This document shows, one piece after another, positions 9,818-17,542 of a stretch of DNA of 64,000 nucleotides. The translations under genes were made by a program, and so were the position numbers. The notes under the pieces are model-generated. The model did no database searches and was not told where the DNA came from. It saw nothing but the letters and a program-made list of their open reading frames with translations. The stretch lies in NCBI RefSeq assembly GCF_046237605.1, contig NZ_CP143542.1, positions 3,720,001 to 3,784,000 on the forward strand, written 5' to 3'. This DNA comes from Paraperibacillus marinus. GTDB lineage: Bacteria; Bacillota; Bacilli; Bacillales; DSM-1321. Each line of letters begins with the position of its first letter. The stretch's first letter is position 1.

Positions 9818-9857
9818 AAAAAAAAGGGGAAGAAGGGCATAAGTCCCCGCTCCCCTT
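9818..9857 (-). terminator. Terminator between gapA and pgk
   Basis: On the minus strand AAGGGGA pairs with TCCCCTT across a 20-base loop, followed by eight T. It separates the cggR-gapA transcript from pgk-tpi-gpmI-eno, which fits the known split between the CggR-controlled and the constitutive messages. Confidence 0.8.
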
Positions 9858-9918
9858 ATTCCTAAATATTATAGCTATATTTATTCATAAAGCCTAATAT
9901 TAAGTGGTTTTCAGTTTA

Positions 9919-10926
9919 TTAAAAACCTTTTTTTGCGATGAAGTCGATCAGGTCTACAACACGGTTAGAGTAACCAGTTTCGTTATCGTACCAAGAAAGT
10001 ACTTTTACCATGTTGCCTTCCATAACCATTGTAGACAATGCATCTACAGAAGAAGAGTATGTGCTGCCGTTGTAGTCAGTAGATACAAGCGGAAGCTCGT
10101 TGTACTCAAGGATTCCTTTAAGATCGCCTTCAGCAGCTTCCCTAAGGGCTGCGTTCACTTCTTCAACAGTAGTGTCTTTTTCAAGCTCAGCTACAAGGTC
10201 AACCACTGATACGTTTGGTGTAGGCACACGCATTGCCATACCGTTCAGCTTGCCTTTAAGTTCAGGAAGTACAAGGGCAACCGCTTTTGCAGCACCAGTA
10301 GTAGTCGGGATAATATTCTCGGCTGCTGCACGTGCACGGCGGTAGTCCTTGTGCGGAAGGTCAAGGATCTGCTGATCATTTGTGTAAGAGTGAACAGTAG
10401 TCATCATGCCGCGTACGATTCCAAACTTCTCATGAAGTACTTTTGCAAACGGCGCAAGGCAGTTTGTTGTACAAGAAGCGTTAGAGATAACATGGTGGTT
10501 ATCTGCATCGTACTTGTCGTTGTTTACACCCATAACGATTGTGATATCTTCATCGTTTGCAGGAGCAGAGATGATGACTTTCTTAGCGCCGGCTTCAAGG
10601 TGCTTAGCTGCATCGTCACGCTTAGTGAAACGGCCAGTAGATTCAACAACCACTTCTACTCCAAGGTCGCCCCAGCCAAGTTGTGCAGGATCGCGCTCAG
10701 CAAGTACTTTAATTTTTTGGCCGGCAACTAATAGTGAATCACCGTCAACTGTTACTGATTCAGATAGAGTTCCGTGAACTGTATCATACTGCAGCAGGTG
10801 AGCAAGCATAGCTGCATCTGTAAGGTCGTTGATTGCCACGATTTCAACCTCTGGGTTCTTAAGAGCCGCGCGGAATACGTTACGTCCAATACGTCCAAAT
10901 CCGTTAATACCAACTTTTACTGTCAT
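9919..10926 (-). CDS. gapA: Glyceraldehyde-3-phosphate dehydrogenase, glycolytic (NAD-type)
   Basis: Oxidative phosphorylation of glyceraldehyde 3-phosphate. The 335-residue protein has the NAD-binding start KVGINGFGRIGRNVFRAAL, the active-site cysteine in SNASCTTNCLAPFAKVL (around residue 152), the histidine in TVHSYTNDQ and the C-terminal WYDNETGYSNRVVDL. Position right after cggR and lack of a second gap gene here support the glycolytic GapA rather than gluconeogenic GapB. It is the target gene of the CggR operator upstream of cggR. Confidence 0.98.
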   Translation of the reverse strand: MTVKVGINGFGRIGRNVFRAALKNPEVEIVAINDLTDAAMLAHLLQYDTVHGTLSESVTVDGDSLLVAGQKIKVLAERDPAQLGWGDLGVEVVVESTGRFTKRDDAAKHLEAGAKKVIISAPANDEDITIVMGVNNDKYDADNHHVISNASCTTNCLAPFAKVLHEKFGIVRGMMTTVHSYTNDQQILDLPHKDYRRARAAAENIIPTTTGAAKAVALVLPELKGKLNGMAMRVPTPNVSVVDLVAELEKDTTVEEVNAALREAAEGDLKGILEYNELPLVSTDYNGSTYSSSVDALSTMVMEGNMVKVLSWYDNETGYSNRVVDLIDFIAKKGF

Positions 10927-10986
10927 TTAAAAAATCCTCCTTTAATATTAGGGAATCATTATTTTAATAAATATATCTTAAAAGGC

Positions 10987-12003
10987 TTAGCCCTTTAATA
11001 ACTCGTTTGCGACTGATTCGTCGGTGATAAGGGTGGTTGTTGATGGTGCCATTTTCAGGTATGCCCTGATTGCCTTGGCCTTCGAGCTTCCGCCCGCGAC
11101 AGCAATCACACTGTCTGCATGCTCCAGGTCTTCCTTTTGAATGCCAACTGTATGGACCTTGTGGACAATTTCGCCGGCTTCGTTGAAATAATACCCAAAG
11201 GCTTCCCCTACAGCATTTCCTGCTTCAATCTTATCCATGACCTCCGGCGACGATCTGCGGCGGCTCGCCATTACTTTGGCATCGCCTATACCATGGACCA
11301 CAATATTCGCCCGCTTAATCAAGGAAATCACTTCTTTGATGGCCGGCTCTTTCATGAAAGAGAAATAAGCTTCCTTGCTTACCTGTTCAGGCACATACAG
11401 CACCCGGCAGGCGGAATTCATATTCGCTGCCATATTGGCCGCTATCGTGTTCGCCTGGTTCTCCATATCCTCGCCAAGTCCGCCTCTTGCTGGTACAAAG
11501 AGCGTCCGGCGCGGATCCGGCGTCAGCATTCCGGCTACAGCCGCAAGCGTCGATCCGCCAGTCACAGCGATGATATTATCACCCGATAAATTCCTTTTTA
11601 TACAAGAAGCACATTCTTTTCCCAATTCATTTTTGACCCCGGGTGCGCCATCACTGTTGCCGCTGACTATAATAACTTCTTTAATGGAATAGGAACGGGC
11701 TAAAAGCTCTTCCTTTTTGTCTATACCCATTACCTCTCGCATTACACCATTTAATTTCTCCAAAAGAACAAGTCCCGAATCAGTGACGTTCATTCCCGAC
11801 GGAAGAATGTTGATAAGGTTTTGGTCTTTGAGAAATTCTACTTCTGCACGCAGAGTCCGTTCAGTAAGGTTAAGACTGGCTGCCAGGTTCCGCCGGCCTA
11901 CAGGCTGCATCAATTTTATGTAACGTAGGATCTGGTAGCGCTTTTGCATGACATCCATTAAATCAGGCAGCAGCTTTTTTTGAACCTCAATTAATGAGCG
12001 CAT
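10987..12003 (-). CDS. cggR: Central glycolytic genes regulator CggR
   Basis: SorC/DeoR-type repressor of the cggR-gapA operon, relieved by fructose 1,6-bisphosphate. 338 residues (340 in B. subtilis). The N-terminal winged helix is visible at about residues 27-65 (PVGRRNLAASLNLTERTLRAEVEFLKDQ); the effector domain shows the phosphosugar-binding ITGGSTLAAVAG-like segment (here AVTGGSTLAAVAG) and the C-terminal AVAGGSSKAKAIRAYL. It is autoregulated: a near-consensus operator lies about 33 bases upstream of its start. Confidence 0.97.
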   Translation of the reverse strand: MRSLIEVQKKLLPDLMDVMQKRYQILRYIKLMQPVGRRNLAASLNLTERTLRAEVEFLKDQNLINILPSGMNVTDSGLVLLEKLNGVMREVMGIDKKEELLARSYSIKEVIIVSGNSDGAPGVKNELGKECASCIKRNLSGDNIIAVTGGSTLAAVAGMLTPDPRRTLFVPARGGLGEDMENQANTIAANMAANMNSACRVLYVPEQVSKEAYFSFMKEPAIKEVISLIKRANIVVHGIGDAKVMASRRRSSPEVMDKIEAGNAVGEAFGYYFNEAGEIVHKVHTVGIQKEDLEHADSVIAVAGGSSKAKAIRAYLKMAPSTTTLITDESVANELLKG

Positions 12004-12035
12004 CTCTTGACTCCTTTAATAGCCGCAACAGGCTG

Positions 12036-12071
12036 GTCAATTTTAGTCCCGCATAGACATATTATGTCCCG
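12036..12071 (-). promoter_or_regulatory. CggR operator
   Basis: Read on the minus strand: CGGGAC, six bases, TGTC, four bases, CGGGAC, six bases, TGAC. The consensus I recall is CGGGAC-N6-TGTC-N4-CGGGAC-N6-TGTC, so one base differs. It lies between the upstream terminator and the cggR start, downstream of where the promoter must be, so bound CggR would block elongation, as described in B. subtilis. Confidence 0.95.
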
Positions 12072-12079
12072 CATGCCGT

Positions 12080-12122
12080 AAAAAAAATACCCCTGTTTCA
12101 ACATTTATTCTAACAGGAGTAT
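12080..12122 (-). terminator. Terminator of the rpoN / glutaredoxin unit
   Basis: On the minus strand ATACTCCTGTT and AACAGGGGTAT pair (one mismatch) around a 14-base loop and are followed by eight T. It ends 8 bases before the CggR operator, so the cggR promoter must overlap or adjoin it. Confidence 0.85.
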
Positions 12123-12188
12123 ATGCAATGTTCAACTGATATGTTCAGGTTTTTTTCTGCAAACGCTTACTGTACCAAGGGATTGAGC

Positions 12189-12428
12189 TTATCCCCTGCC
12201 CAGCTGTCCTATGAGCGCGGCACCATCTATCTGCCCGTATTGCAGAACTTCCCCCTTCCATTCCACCACAGGAATCATAAGGCCGAAACGCTCCACAAGC
12301 TCATCGCTTGAATGGATATCAATTTCTTTTATCGAAATATCATGTTCTGCCCCGAGCACCTCCAGCACATCCTTCGCCTTGGTGCAAAGCGGGCATTGTG
12401 ATCTTGTATAAAAAATCAGTTCTGTCAT
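12189..12428 (-). CDS. Glutaredoxin-like thioredoxin-fold protein
   Basis: Small 79-residue protein with a thioredoxin fold: beta strand TELIFYTRSQ, redox motif CPLC at residues 12-15, helix KAKDVLEVLG, and the cis-proline region MIPVVEWKGEV. Such proteins are thiol-disulfide exchange or arsenate-reductase-like factors; the partner is unknown. It lies 18 bases after rpoN on the same strand, with an adequate GGATGGAG ribosome site close to the ATG. The pair then ends at a terminator before cggR. Confidence 0.88.
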   Translation of the reverse strand: MTELIFYTRSQCPLCTKAKDVLEVLGAEHDISIKEIDIHSSDELVERFGLMIPVVEWKGEVLQYGQIDGAALIGQLGRG

Positions 12429-12446
12429 AACTCCATCCCTGCCTGT

Positions 12447-13763
12447 CTAATATCGCTTCCGTTTGGAAGAAGAAGGTATATTAAGAAGGTCGCGGTACTT
12501 GGCGACCGTCCTCCTCGAAAGAAGGATTCCTTTTTCCTTTTTTAATATATCAGAAAGATCCTGATCTGATAACGGCTTCGTCTTCTCCTCGGATTCAATC
12601 AGCCGCACAAGCTCCCTTTTGACAGCCTCCGCCGACATCTCACCCGAGGACACGGACTGAATGTGTGCAGTAAAAAACGCACGAAGCTCCACCGTCCCAA
12701 ACGGCGCCTGCACAAACTTATCCCGCACCGCCCGGCTCACCGTCGACTCATGGATCCCCAGCTCATCCGCCACTTCCTTCATGGTCATCGGCTTAAGACT
12801 GGCAAGCCCCTTCATGAAACAGGGCGCCTGCTTCTCCACAATCAGCTTCGTCACTCTTAAAATCGTCTCCCGCCGCTGAAGCAGGCTTTTGGAGATCCAC
12901 TGATACTCCTGCCATTTCTCCTGGAGGAATTTACTCACACCATGCTCACGCGATGACTTCAAGGAATCATAATAGTCCTGATTCAGGCTCCAGCCAGAGC
13001 CTCTTTCCACAAGCGCGACCTGAAGCCTGCCGTCCTTATGCTCCACTTTCACATCCGGCACCGCATACGCGGGCTTCTCCGACTGGAATGACGCACCCGG
13101 CCTCGGATTCAGCGTCAGAACGAAATCCTGCGCCTCCTGGATATCCTGAAGCGTGATGCCAAGCTTCTTCGCGAGATCCTTCCACCGCTTTTCCGCAAAC
13201 AGCATAAAATGCTCCCCGAGGACTGCTTCGGCATACTGCTTCCCCCCCTTCATCCGTCCGGCCTGAAGCAGCAAGCATTCCTGGAGACTTCGGGCCCCTA
13301 CACCGGCAGGCTCCAACCCCTGAATATATCCAAGGCAGCGCTCCACCATCTCCGCATCACAGCCCGCCATATCTGCAACATCTGCTAAATCCGCCCGCAG
13401 ATAGCCATTTTGATCAAGATTCAGAATCAGGCCCTTCAGCACCCGCTTCTCCTCTTCATCCCGATTCTGCAGTCCTACCTGAATCCATAAATAATCATGA
13501 AGCGAAACCGGCGGCCCGCCGATCTGCTCAAGCCAATATGATGCATCACGCTCACGCGGCGCCCTCCGCCGCCCGGCGCCTCCCGTCCCTCCAAAAGAAG
13601 ATGCTGGCTCCAGCTGAACAAGCGGATTCTCCACCGCCCGCTCCTCCAAAAAAGACGCCAGCTCCTGCGACGAATACTGAAGCAAAGCAATCGCCTGACT
13701 CAGCTCCTGCGTCATCGAAAGCCGCAGACCCTGCTGCTGAAACAACCCATTCCCCAGTTCCAT
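12447..13763 (-). CDS. rpoN: RNA polymerase sigma-54 factor (SigL)
   Basis: Sigma factor that needs AAA+ enhancer-binding activators; in Bacillus it serves catabolic genes. 438 residues (436 in B. subtilis). The N-terminal activator-interacting region shows QQQGLRLSMTQELSQAIALLQYS, the core-binding region follows, then the DNA-binding HTH (TMKEVADELGIHESTVSRAV) and the RpoN box SRRTVAKYRD near the C-terminus. The ATG was chosen for AGAGGGGG seven bases upstream; the reading frame is open far upstream but without a start signal. Residues 59-73 are a poorly conserved Gly/Arg-rich linker. Confidence 0.96.
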   Translation of the reverse strand: MELGNGLFQQQGLRLSMTQELSQAIALLQYSSQELASFLEERAVENPLVQLEPASSFGGTGGAGRRRAPRERDASYWLEQIGGPPVSLHDYLWIQVGLQNRDEEEKRVLKGLILNLDQNGYLRADLADVADMAGCDAEMVERCLGYIQGLEPAGVGARSLQECLLLQAGRMKGGKQYAEAVLGEHFMLFAEKRWKDLAKKLGITLQDIQEAQDFVLTLNPRPGASFQSEKPAYAVPDVKVEHKDGRLQVALVERGSGWSLNQDYYDSLKSSREHGVSKFLQEKWQEYQWISKSLLQRRETILRVTKLIVEKQAPCFMKGLASLKPMTMKEVADELGIHESTVSRAVRDKFVQAPFGTVELRAFFTAHIQSVSSGEMSAEAVKRELVRLIESEEKTKPLSDQDLSDILKKEKGILLSRRTVAKYRDLLNIPSSSKRKRY

Positions 13764-14655
13764 CCAAACGCCCCCTCTACCTTCCCCCATTATAAAATAA
13801 AAAGGCAGACAATGGATATGTAAACGTTTCCAATTATAAAAGCGGAGGACGGTGCTTTTCAGGATATACTTATCAAAAGCAGAATGATGCAGGCACATTA
13901 ATAGCCAATAAGAGATTGGTGAAAAGCAGCCGCCTGACAGACGTAAAGCGGGCGGCAGTAAAAGGCCGCCCTTGCCTTTTACTGCTGGCCGACTTATGGC
14001 CGAAGGCGGCAGTCCGGAGCTGGACAACATAAAAGCGGAAAGCGGTGCCTTCCAAGTTCCCTCTATATTCTCGCACTGATTGCCAGCCTGGTCCGGATGC
14101 TGGAAATTATCAGGAAGGCAGAGGCCTGGGAGTGTTATCTGCAAGTGAATTGTGGAGTACCGCAAGTAAATCCCCCGTTTCCACAAGTAAACGATCAGCT
14201 TCCGCAAGTAAATTTAAAAATTCGCAAGTAAGTTCACTATATCGGCAAGTAAGTTGTTCATTTCCGCAAGTAAATATTGTTTTAAGCCTTAGGATTCACT
14301 CCAGTGACAGTCAAGTCATCTCGCGTAACACTTTTTTGATAAAATCATCTTGTTTTTTAAGCTATATAGCTTTTTATCGCATGAATTTAGTTCAAATCGC
14401 TGAATAGCAAAGGAATTTTGAGATTTGACAATTTCCCTGCAATATCGAAATAAAGCCATTTTGCCAAAGATGGTTTAGAATTAATATGTTTATTATTCTG
14501 CCGCGTGCCTTTAAAACGAAATGGACCAAGACTAATAAACCCCGGCAAATGGTTACCATACTTAAATAAGGGTAAATAACTTATTACTTCTCTCTGCTTA
14601 ATACCCCACGCTAAGTTTTCCTTGGACAAGGAGGGTTTGGTGGGAGGTGATAGGT
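13764..14655. other. 892-base gene-free region upstream of rpoN
   Basis: No convincing gene. It must hold the rpoN promoter. It contains an inverted repeat (CAGTAAAAGG at 13956-13965 with CCTTTTACTG at 13975-13984), two similar stretches beginning ATAAAAGCGG (near 13838 and 14029), and the phased 21-bp array listed separately. A 120-codon open frame across the array is only a product of its 21-base period. Confidence 0.6.
14138..14280. repeat. Array of seven degenerate 21-bp repeats, core GCAAGTAA
   Basis: The core GCAAGTRA (once ACAAGTAA) begins at 14141, 14162, 14183, 14204, 14224, 14245 and 14266: steps of 21, 21, 21, 20, 21 and 21 bases. Most copies are preceded by C and followed by A/G and T, so the fuller core is about CCGCAAGTAAAT; the remaining bases of each unit are not conserved. 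Two helical turns separate the cores, placing them on one face of the DNA. Confidence 0.9.
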
Positions 14656-14844
14656 TTGAGGAAAGTCTATGGAATAGCAAAATTAATCGTTTACCTGGAT
14701 TCAGTGGGATACCCTCTTACTGAGCAGGAAATCCTCAGTCTTATACACAACAGAGAATTACCACATCATAAGTCTGTCAGCAATCTTATTATTTTCAACC
14801 TTGACCATATCGACTGGTGGATCAGTCAGCGGTTAACTCCATAG
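14656..14844 (+). CDS. Small excisionase-like DNA-binding protein
   Basis: 62-residue protein not known to me by name. The second half (LTEQEILSLIHN, RELPHHKSVSNL, then IIFNLDHIDWWISQRL) has the shape of the MerR-like fold of excisionases and small transcription factors: HTH, a short loop with paired basic residues, then an F-x(2)-D-x-D-x-W helix. TTG start chosen because a perfect GGAGGTGAT lies just upstream; an in-frame GTG nine bases earlier overlaps that site. It is followed at once by a strong terminator, so it is a single-gene unit. Confidence 0.65.
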   Translation: MRKVYGIAKLIVYLDSVGYPLTEQEILSLIHNRELPHHKSVSNLIIFNLDHIDWWISQRLTP

Positions 14845-14847
14845 AAG

Positions 14848-14874
14848 AAGCCCTGCTCATGCAGGGCTTTTTTT
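14848..14874 (+). terminator. Terminator of the excisionase-like gene
   Basis: AAGCCCTGC, four-base loop, GCAGGGCTT, then five more T. It follows the stop codon by three bases. Confidence 0.92.
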
Positions 14875-14993
14875 AGTTTTTCTATTAAATCCGCTCTTTT
14901 TCTATCATTTTTCCTAGTACGCATTTTCACTGTGCAGCGTATAAGACTGTGTAAGAAAAGGCGGGGTATATATGAGATATTACCAGAGTTCAG

Positions 14994-15215
14994 ATGATGC
15001 GGCCGCAGCGCTGCGTGGACAAAGACACAATGAGAGCTTTCAATGCAAAAATCAAAATTATAAGTCGTACCTTTAGCTGTGGAGGCCAGCCTGTGGCAGA
15101 TGCTGCCGCCAGCTTCCAAGTTTCTCCTGATCTTGGCATAACCATTCTCTCGGCAACCGCTAATCGCAAGACTAAAGTAACTGTAAAAGATGTAGTTGAT
15201 AACTCTTCTAGATAA
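14994..15215 (+). CDS. Doubtful small protein, 73 residues
   Basis: Unrecognised. An open frame with FSCGGQPVADAAASFQV in the middle ends right before a bidirectional terminator, which argues for a real 3' end. However, no good ribosome site precedes its ATG. An overlapping second frame from ATG at 14972 (34 codons, beginning MRYYQSSDDAAAALRG, preceded by AAGGCGGGG) has the better start signal. The two frames may be one gene broken by a frameshift, or only one may be real. Confidence 0.3.
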   Translation: MMRPQRCVDKDTMRAFNAKIKIISRTFSCGGQPVADAAASFQVSPDLGITILSATANRKTKVTVKDVVDNSSR

Positions 15216-15218
15216 AGT

Positions 15219-15256
15219 AAAAAAAGAGAACCAAAACTTGAAACTGGTCCTCTTTT
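15219..15256. terminator. Bidirectional terminator between convergent genes
   Basis: AAAAGAGAACCA (15222-15233) pairs with TGGTCCTCTTTT (15245-15256) with one mismatch. A-runs and T-runs flank both arms, so it can serve the plus-strand frame ending at 15215 and the minus-strand gene ending at 15304. Confidence 0.8.
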
Positions 15257-15303
15257 CTATTATTTAATTAGAGTAAGCTTTCTATTAAAAAATCGCTGAA
15301 GGA

Positions 15304-15687
15304 TTAAATTGTATCTTCAAAAAAGTAATTAGCTTGGACTTTAATAGTACCGGAATAAGGTGCACCAAAACCGAATACCGTTATACGTGTAAGATCATCG
15401 TATACGAACGTAAGTGAAGATCTTCCATTAATGGTCTGTGTAATGTTGCCTGTACTTCTCTCAAAGATAACGTTTATTGGCGCATCGCTAAAGTTTTCGA
15501 TTGTCCCAGCTGCCAATACCCGCAGAGTGTTTGGCTCAACATCAAAAATGACATTGCCCACTGTATTCGAAGTCCCAGCAAACGGGGCACAGTTCTCAAA
15601 CACTTTTCTTTCTACCTCTCTATCTTTAGGCCTTTTAGGACATGGATTCTTATGCTTATTACATTCCTTACATGCCAAATCAATCAT
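15304..15687 (-). CDS. Candidate DUF3992-type (endospore-appendage-like) protein
   Basis: 127 residues. The N-terminus is short, charged and cysteine-bearing (C6, C9, C16, C33; ACKECNKHKNPCPKRP), followed by a beta-rich domain with APFAGTSNTVGNVIF, VLAAGTIENFSDAPINVIF and SLTFVYDDLTRITVFGFG. A cysteine-containing N-terminal connector plus a single jelly-roll-like domain with a DLTRI-type strand resembles, from memory, DUF3992 proteins that build endospore appendages (Ena). This is family resemblance only. A sigma-K-like promoter sits just upstream, and AGGAAAGGA precedes the ATG. Next to it lies a group II intron remnant, so the locus is accessory. Confidence 0.55.
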   Translation of the reverse strand: MIDLACKECNKHKNPCPKRPKDREVERKVFENCAPFAGTSNTVGNVIFDVEPNTLRVLAAGTIENFSDAPINVIFERSTGNITQTINGRSSLTFVYDDLTRITVFGFGAPYSGTIKVQANYFFEDTI

Positions 15688-15708
15688 TCCTTTCCTATTG
15701 ATCTAATA

Positions 15709-15736
15709 TACGATATGTAAAACCTACGAGGTTTGT
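15709..15736 (-). promoter_or_regulatory. Candidate sigma-K promoter
   Basis: On the minus strand CATATCGTA (15709-15717) matches the sigma-K -10 consensus CATANNNTA, with ACAA (15733-15736) 15 bases upstream as the -35. It places transcription start about 15 bases before the ribosome site of the gene ending at 15304, and would give late mother-cell expression during sporulation. Confidence 0.5.
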
Positions 15737-15811
15737 ATGGACAAACTGACGAAAATTCGCCCTATTTCAAATTTGCATACGAATTCAATGTGTTTATAAT
15801 AGTGGAAACAA

Positions 15812-16296
15812 GGGAGCCCCAGTTTTCATAGAGATGCCTCCGCAGTTCTTTTACGGTCATTCCATCTATTCCGTGACTTTCTTTGTCTCGCTGCTTCAGT
15901 CGGTATTGGTTCCGCCCTTCTCCTGTCGGCTCAAGTCTTTTGGGTACTAAGGCTTCCGCTGACTTCTGGCTGTTCAGCAGCCCATTACTGGGCAGGTTAC
16001 CAAGGGTACTTGGTATACCAGCCAGATCACCCCAGGTAAGAGTGAAATCTTTCCCTCCACCTAACTGCTTCAGCTACCCAATGACACATTCGGCAGTATG
16101 GGCTTTACCTTATATAGCAGACTCACATAATGACACTCAGCCTTATATGAAGTTTGTATTCCTCAGACCGGCGGTATGCCGCCCGCTTCTTTCAGATTCC
16201 AAGTCGCCCTGGATACCCCCTGCGTTAAGCTAACCGTTACTACTGCCTTTACGGTTTGGGACTCGCACCCTATAGATTACGCCATGCCGGGCGCAT
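15812..16296 (-). mobile_element. Truncated group II intron (5' domain and start of maturase)
   Basis: Read on the minus strand, the segment begins GCGCCCGGCATGG and continues with AGGGTGCGAGTCCC, GGCAGTAGTAACGGTTAGC, GAATCTGAAGGAAGC-like and GGTCTGAGGAATAC blocks, which are the conserved 5' part of a common Firmicute group II intron. It then encodes the first part of the reverse transcriptase/maturase (EPTGEGRNQYRLKQRDKES, HGIDGMTVKELRRHLYENW). Similarity stops after that Trp-Gly-Ser at about 15812; the catalytic RT domains, domains V/VI and the 3' end are missing, so it is a dead fragment. Its 5' end lies 10 bases past a terminator hairpin. Confidence 0.85.
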
Positions 16297-16327
16297 TAAT
16301 AAAAAAGCATTCACATGACGTGAATGC
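16297..16327 (-). terminator. Terminator hairpin at the 5' edge of the intron remnant
   Basis: On the minus strand GCATTCAC, a five-base loop and GTGAATGC are followed by TTTTTTATTAA, then the intron. This is the kind of site chosen by class C group II introns. Confidence 0.85.
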
Positions 16328-16386
16328 TCCTCTTAATTGCCACTCCATATTTTTTTGAATTTCATTTATTCTTTTTCGCTATTCCT

Positions 16387-16473
16387 CTATTTCGTAGGAT
16401 TTGCCAGTACTATTGTCAAAAACTAATAATAATTCATGCTCTTCTCGGGAATAACCCTTTGTTCCTTACTACA
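16387..16473 (-). pseudogene. 3' fragment of a decayed gene
   Basis: A 28-codon protein-like tail (GYSREEHELLLVFDN then STGKSYEIEE, stop TAG) is read on the minus strand and is cut upstream by a stop. The codons just upstream look coding in the next frame (ALSGIGLIICSKEQ), which suggests a frameshift in an older membrane-protein gene. It ends about 60 bases before the terminator that borders the intron, so that terminator was probably its own. The family is not recognisable. Confidence 0.35.
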
Positions 16474-16802
16474 GATAATTAGTCCAATTCCACTAAGGGC
16501 TATGCTCTATGGCAGATATTTATATCTAATGTGAACGGTTTAATAATGGTTTTAGATCTCAAACCAATTTATTAAATACAGAATATAATTCTCCAATTAT
16601 TAAGCCCTGATATAACTATTGAATGAATTTCTATAAAGTACAAATTCCAGGAATCACTTTCTGTTGGAATTACAGGCGTTGATAAGTATTTAGCAATTGG
16701 TAAATCCATAATTTTAGTAATCGCTAAGTTCTATACTCCCTTAAAGAACAAGGATTGATCTATTTTGTTTGCTATATCACTAAACCTAAGTGGCAGTCAA
16801 AG
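16474..16802. other. AT-rich 329-base stretch without a gene
   Basis: Several stops in all frames; no motif I can name. It may be further remains of the decayed gene downstream of it on the minus strand. Confidence 0.4.
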
Positions 16803-17090
16803 TTAAGTCTGCTTCATCAATGTATCTGCCTTACTGGTTGAAGCAACTTCTCTTTCCTCATTTACTCCAGCAACTGCTGCAATATATCCTTGCTCAATGT
16901 TTTCTTCCGATAAATTTAAAGAACCAAAGATATCTTCTAAATTGGGATAACACTTAACAATACTAGTTGTAAATTTTTCTTTTATTAAATGAATACCTTC
17001 ATCCCGAATGTTCTGACTTACTTCATCCCGTTTCTGTTTACATACGGCCAGAAAGAAACACAATAAAATAATAAATAAGCCCTTCTTCAC
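16803..17090 (-). CDS. Small putative lipoprotein
   Basis: 95 residues, unrecognised. It begins with a lipoprotein-type signal: Lys-Lys, a hydrophobic stretch (GLFIILLCFFLAVC) with LAVC as lipobox and lipid-carrying Cys17. The mature part is charged and probably helical. The GTG start has only a weak AGAGAG upstream. Base composition is more AT-rich than the neighbouring core genes, consistent with acquired DNA next to the tRNA gene. Confidence 0.5.
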   Translation of the reverse strand: MKKGLFIILLCFFLAVCKQKRDEVSQNIRDEGIHLIKEKFTTSIVKCYPNLEDIFGSLNLSEENIEQGYIAAVAGVNEEREVASTSKADTLMKQT

Positions 17091-17478
17091 ACACTCTCTC
17101 TATTTTGAGGAGATTGATGTGGCGGCTGGAGGATTTAACTCCTGTGAAAATCCAATCTGAATAAAGGTAATTTGCTAATGCTTATAATGGTGAATCATGC
17201 GGATCTCCTTCTAGTTTGTTTAATTACCTTATCATAGAACATGACTGTGTCAGGAGAGTGGGCTTGAATTTGCCGTGCTATAAAAACTCAATATGAGCAT
17301 GTTCGTAAGCCTATATTTCTATTTCTGGTATAGATTGTAATTGTTGAAGTGAATGTATTACCGTCTTATTTGTGATTTCTTTTCTCGTCTAGTGATAGGG
17401 GACCTCCTTTACTATTCAAAGGAGCGTTTTTATATTGCTGGTTATTATTCGCAGTATTTAAAACAAGAAATTCAGATA
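17091..17478. other. Gene-free stretch between lipoprotein and tRNA
   Basis: No gene seen. The only structure is a short plus-strand hairpin, CTCCTTT and AAAGGAG at about 17401-17423 followed by CGTTTTTA, which could be a terminator left from a lost gene. Confidence 0.45.
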
Positions 17479-17521
17479 CAAAAAAAGCGTCTCCACGAAC
17501 TATCAATTCGCAGAAACGCTT
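17479..17521 (-). terminator. Terminator of tRNA-Arg
   Basis: On the minus strand AAGCGT and ACGCTT form the base, with a GCGAA/TTCGT upper stem, and seven T follow. It starts 22 bases after the tRNA. Confidence 0.85.
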
Positions 17522-17542
17522 GATTTGTAAGCCTTTAAAGTA

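Noticed and set aside
14138..14280. CRISPR array
   Set aside because: Periodic repeats but a period of only 21 bases with a conserved core of about 8-11 bases; no 25-40 base repeats with unique spacers and no cas genes nearby.
14045..14407. 120-codon open frame across the 21-bp array
   Set aside because: The openness follows from a repeat period divisible by three; no ribosome site, low-complexity product, and one 20-base step would break a true heptad protein repeat.
15883..16233. 116-codon plus-strand protein
   Set aside because: It is the antisense of conserved group II intron RNA and maturase sequence.
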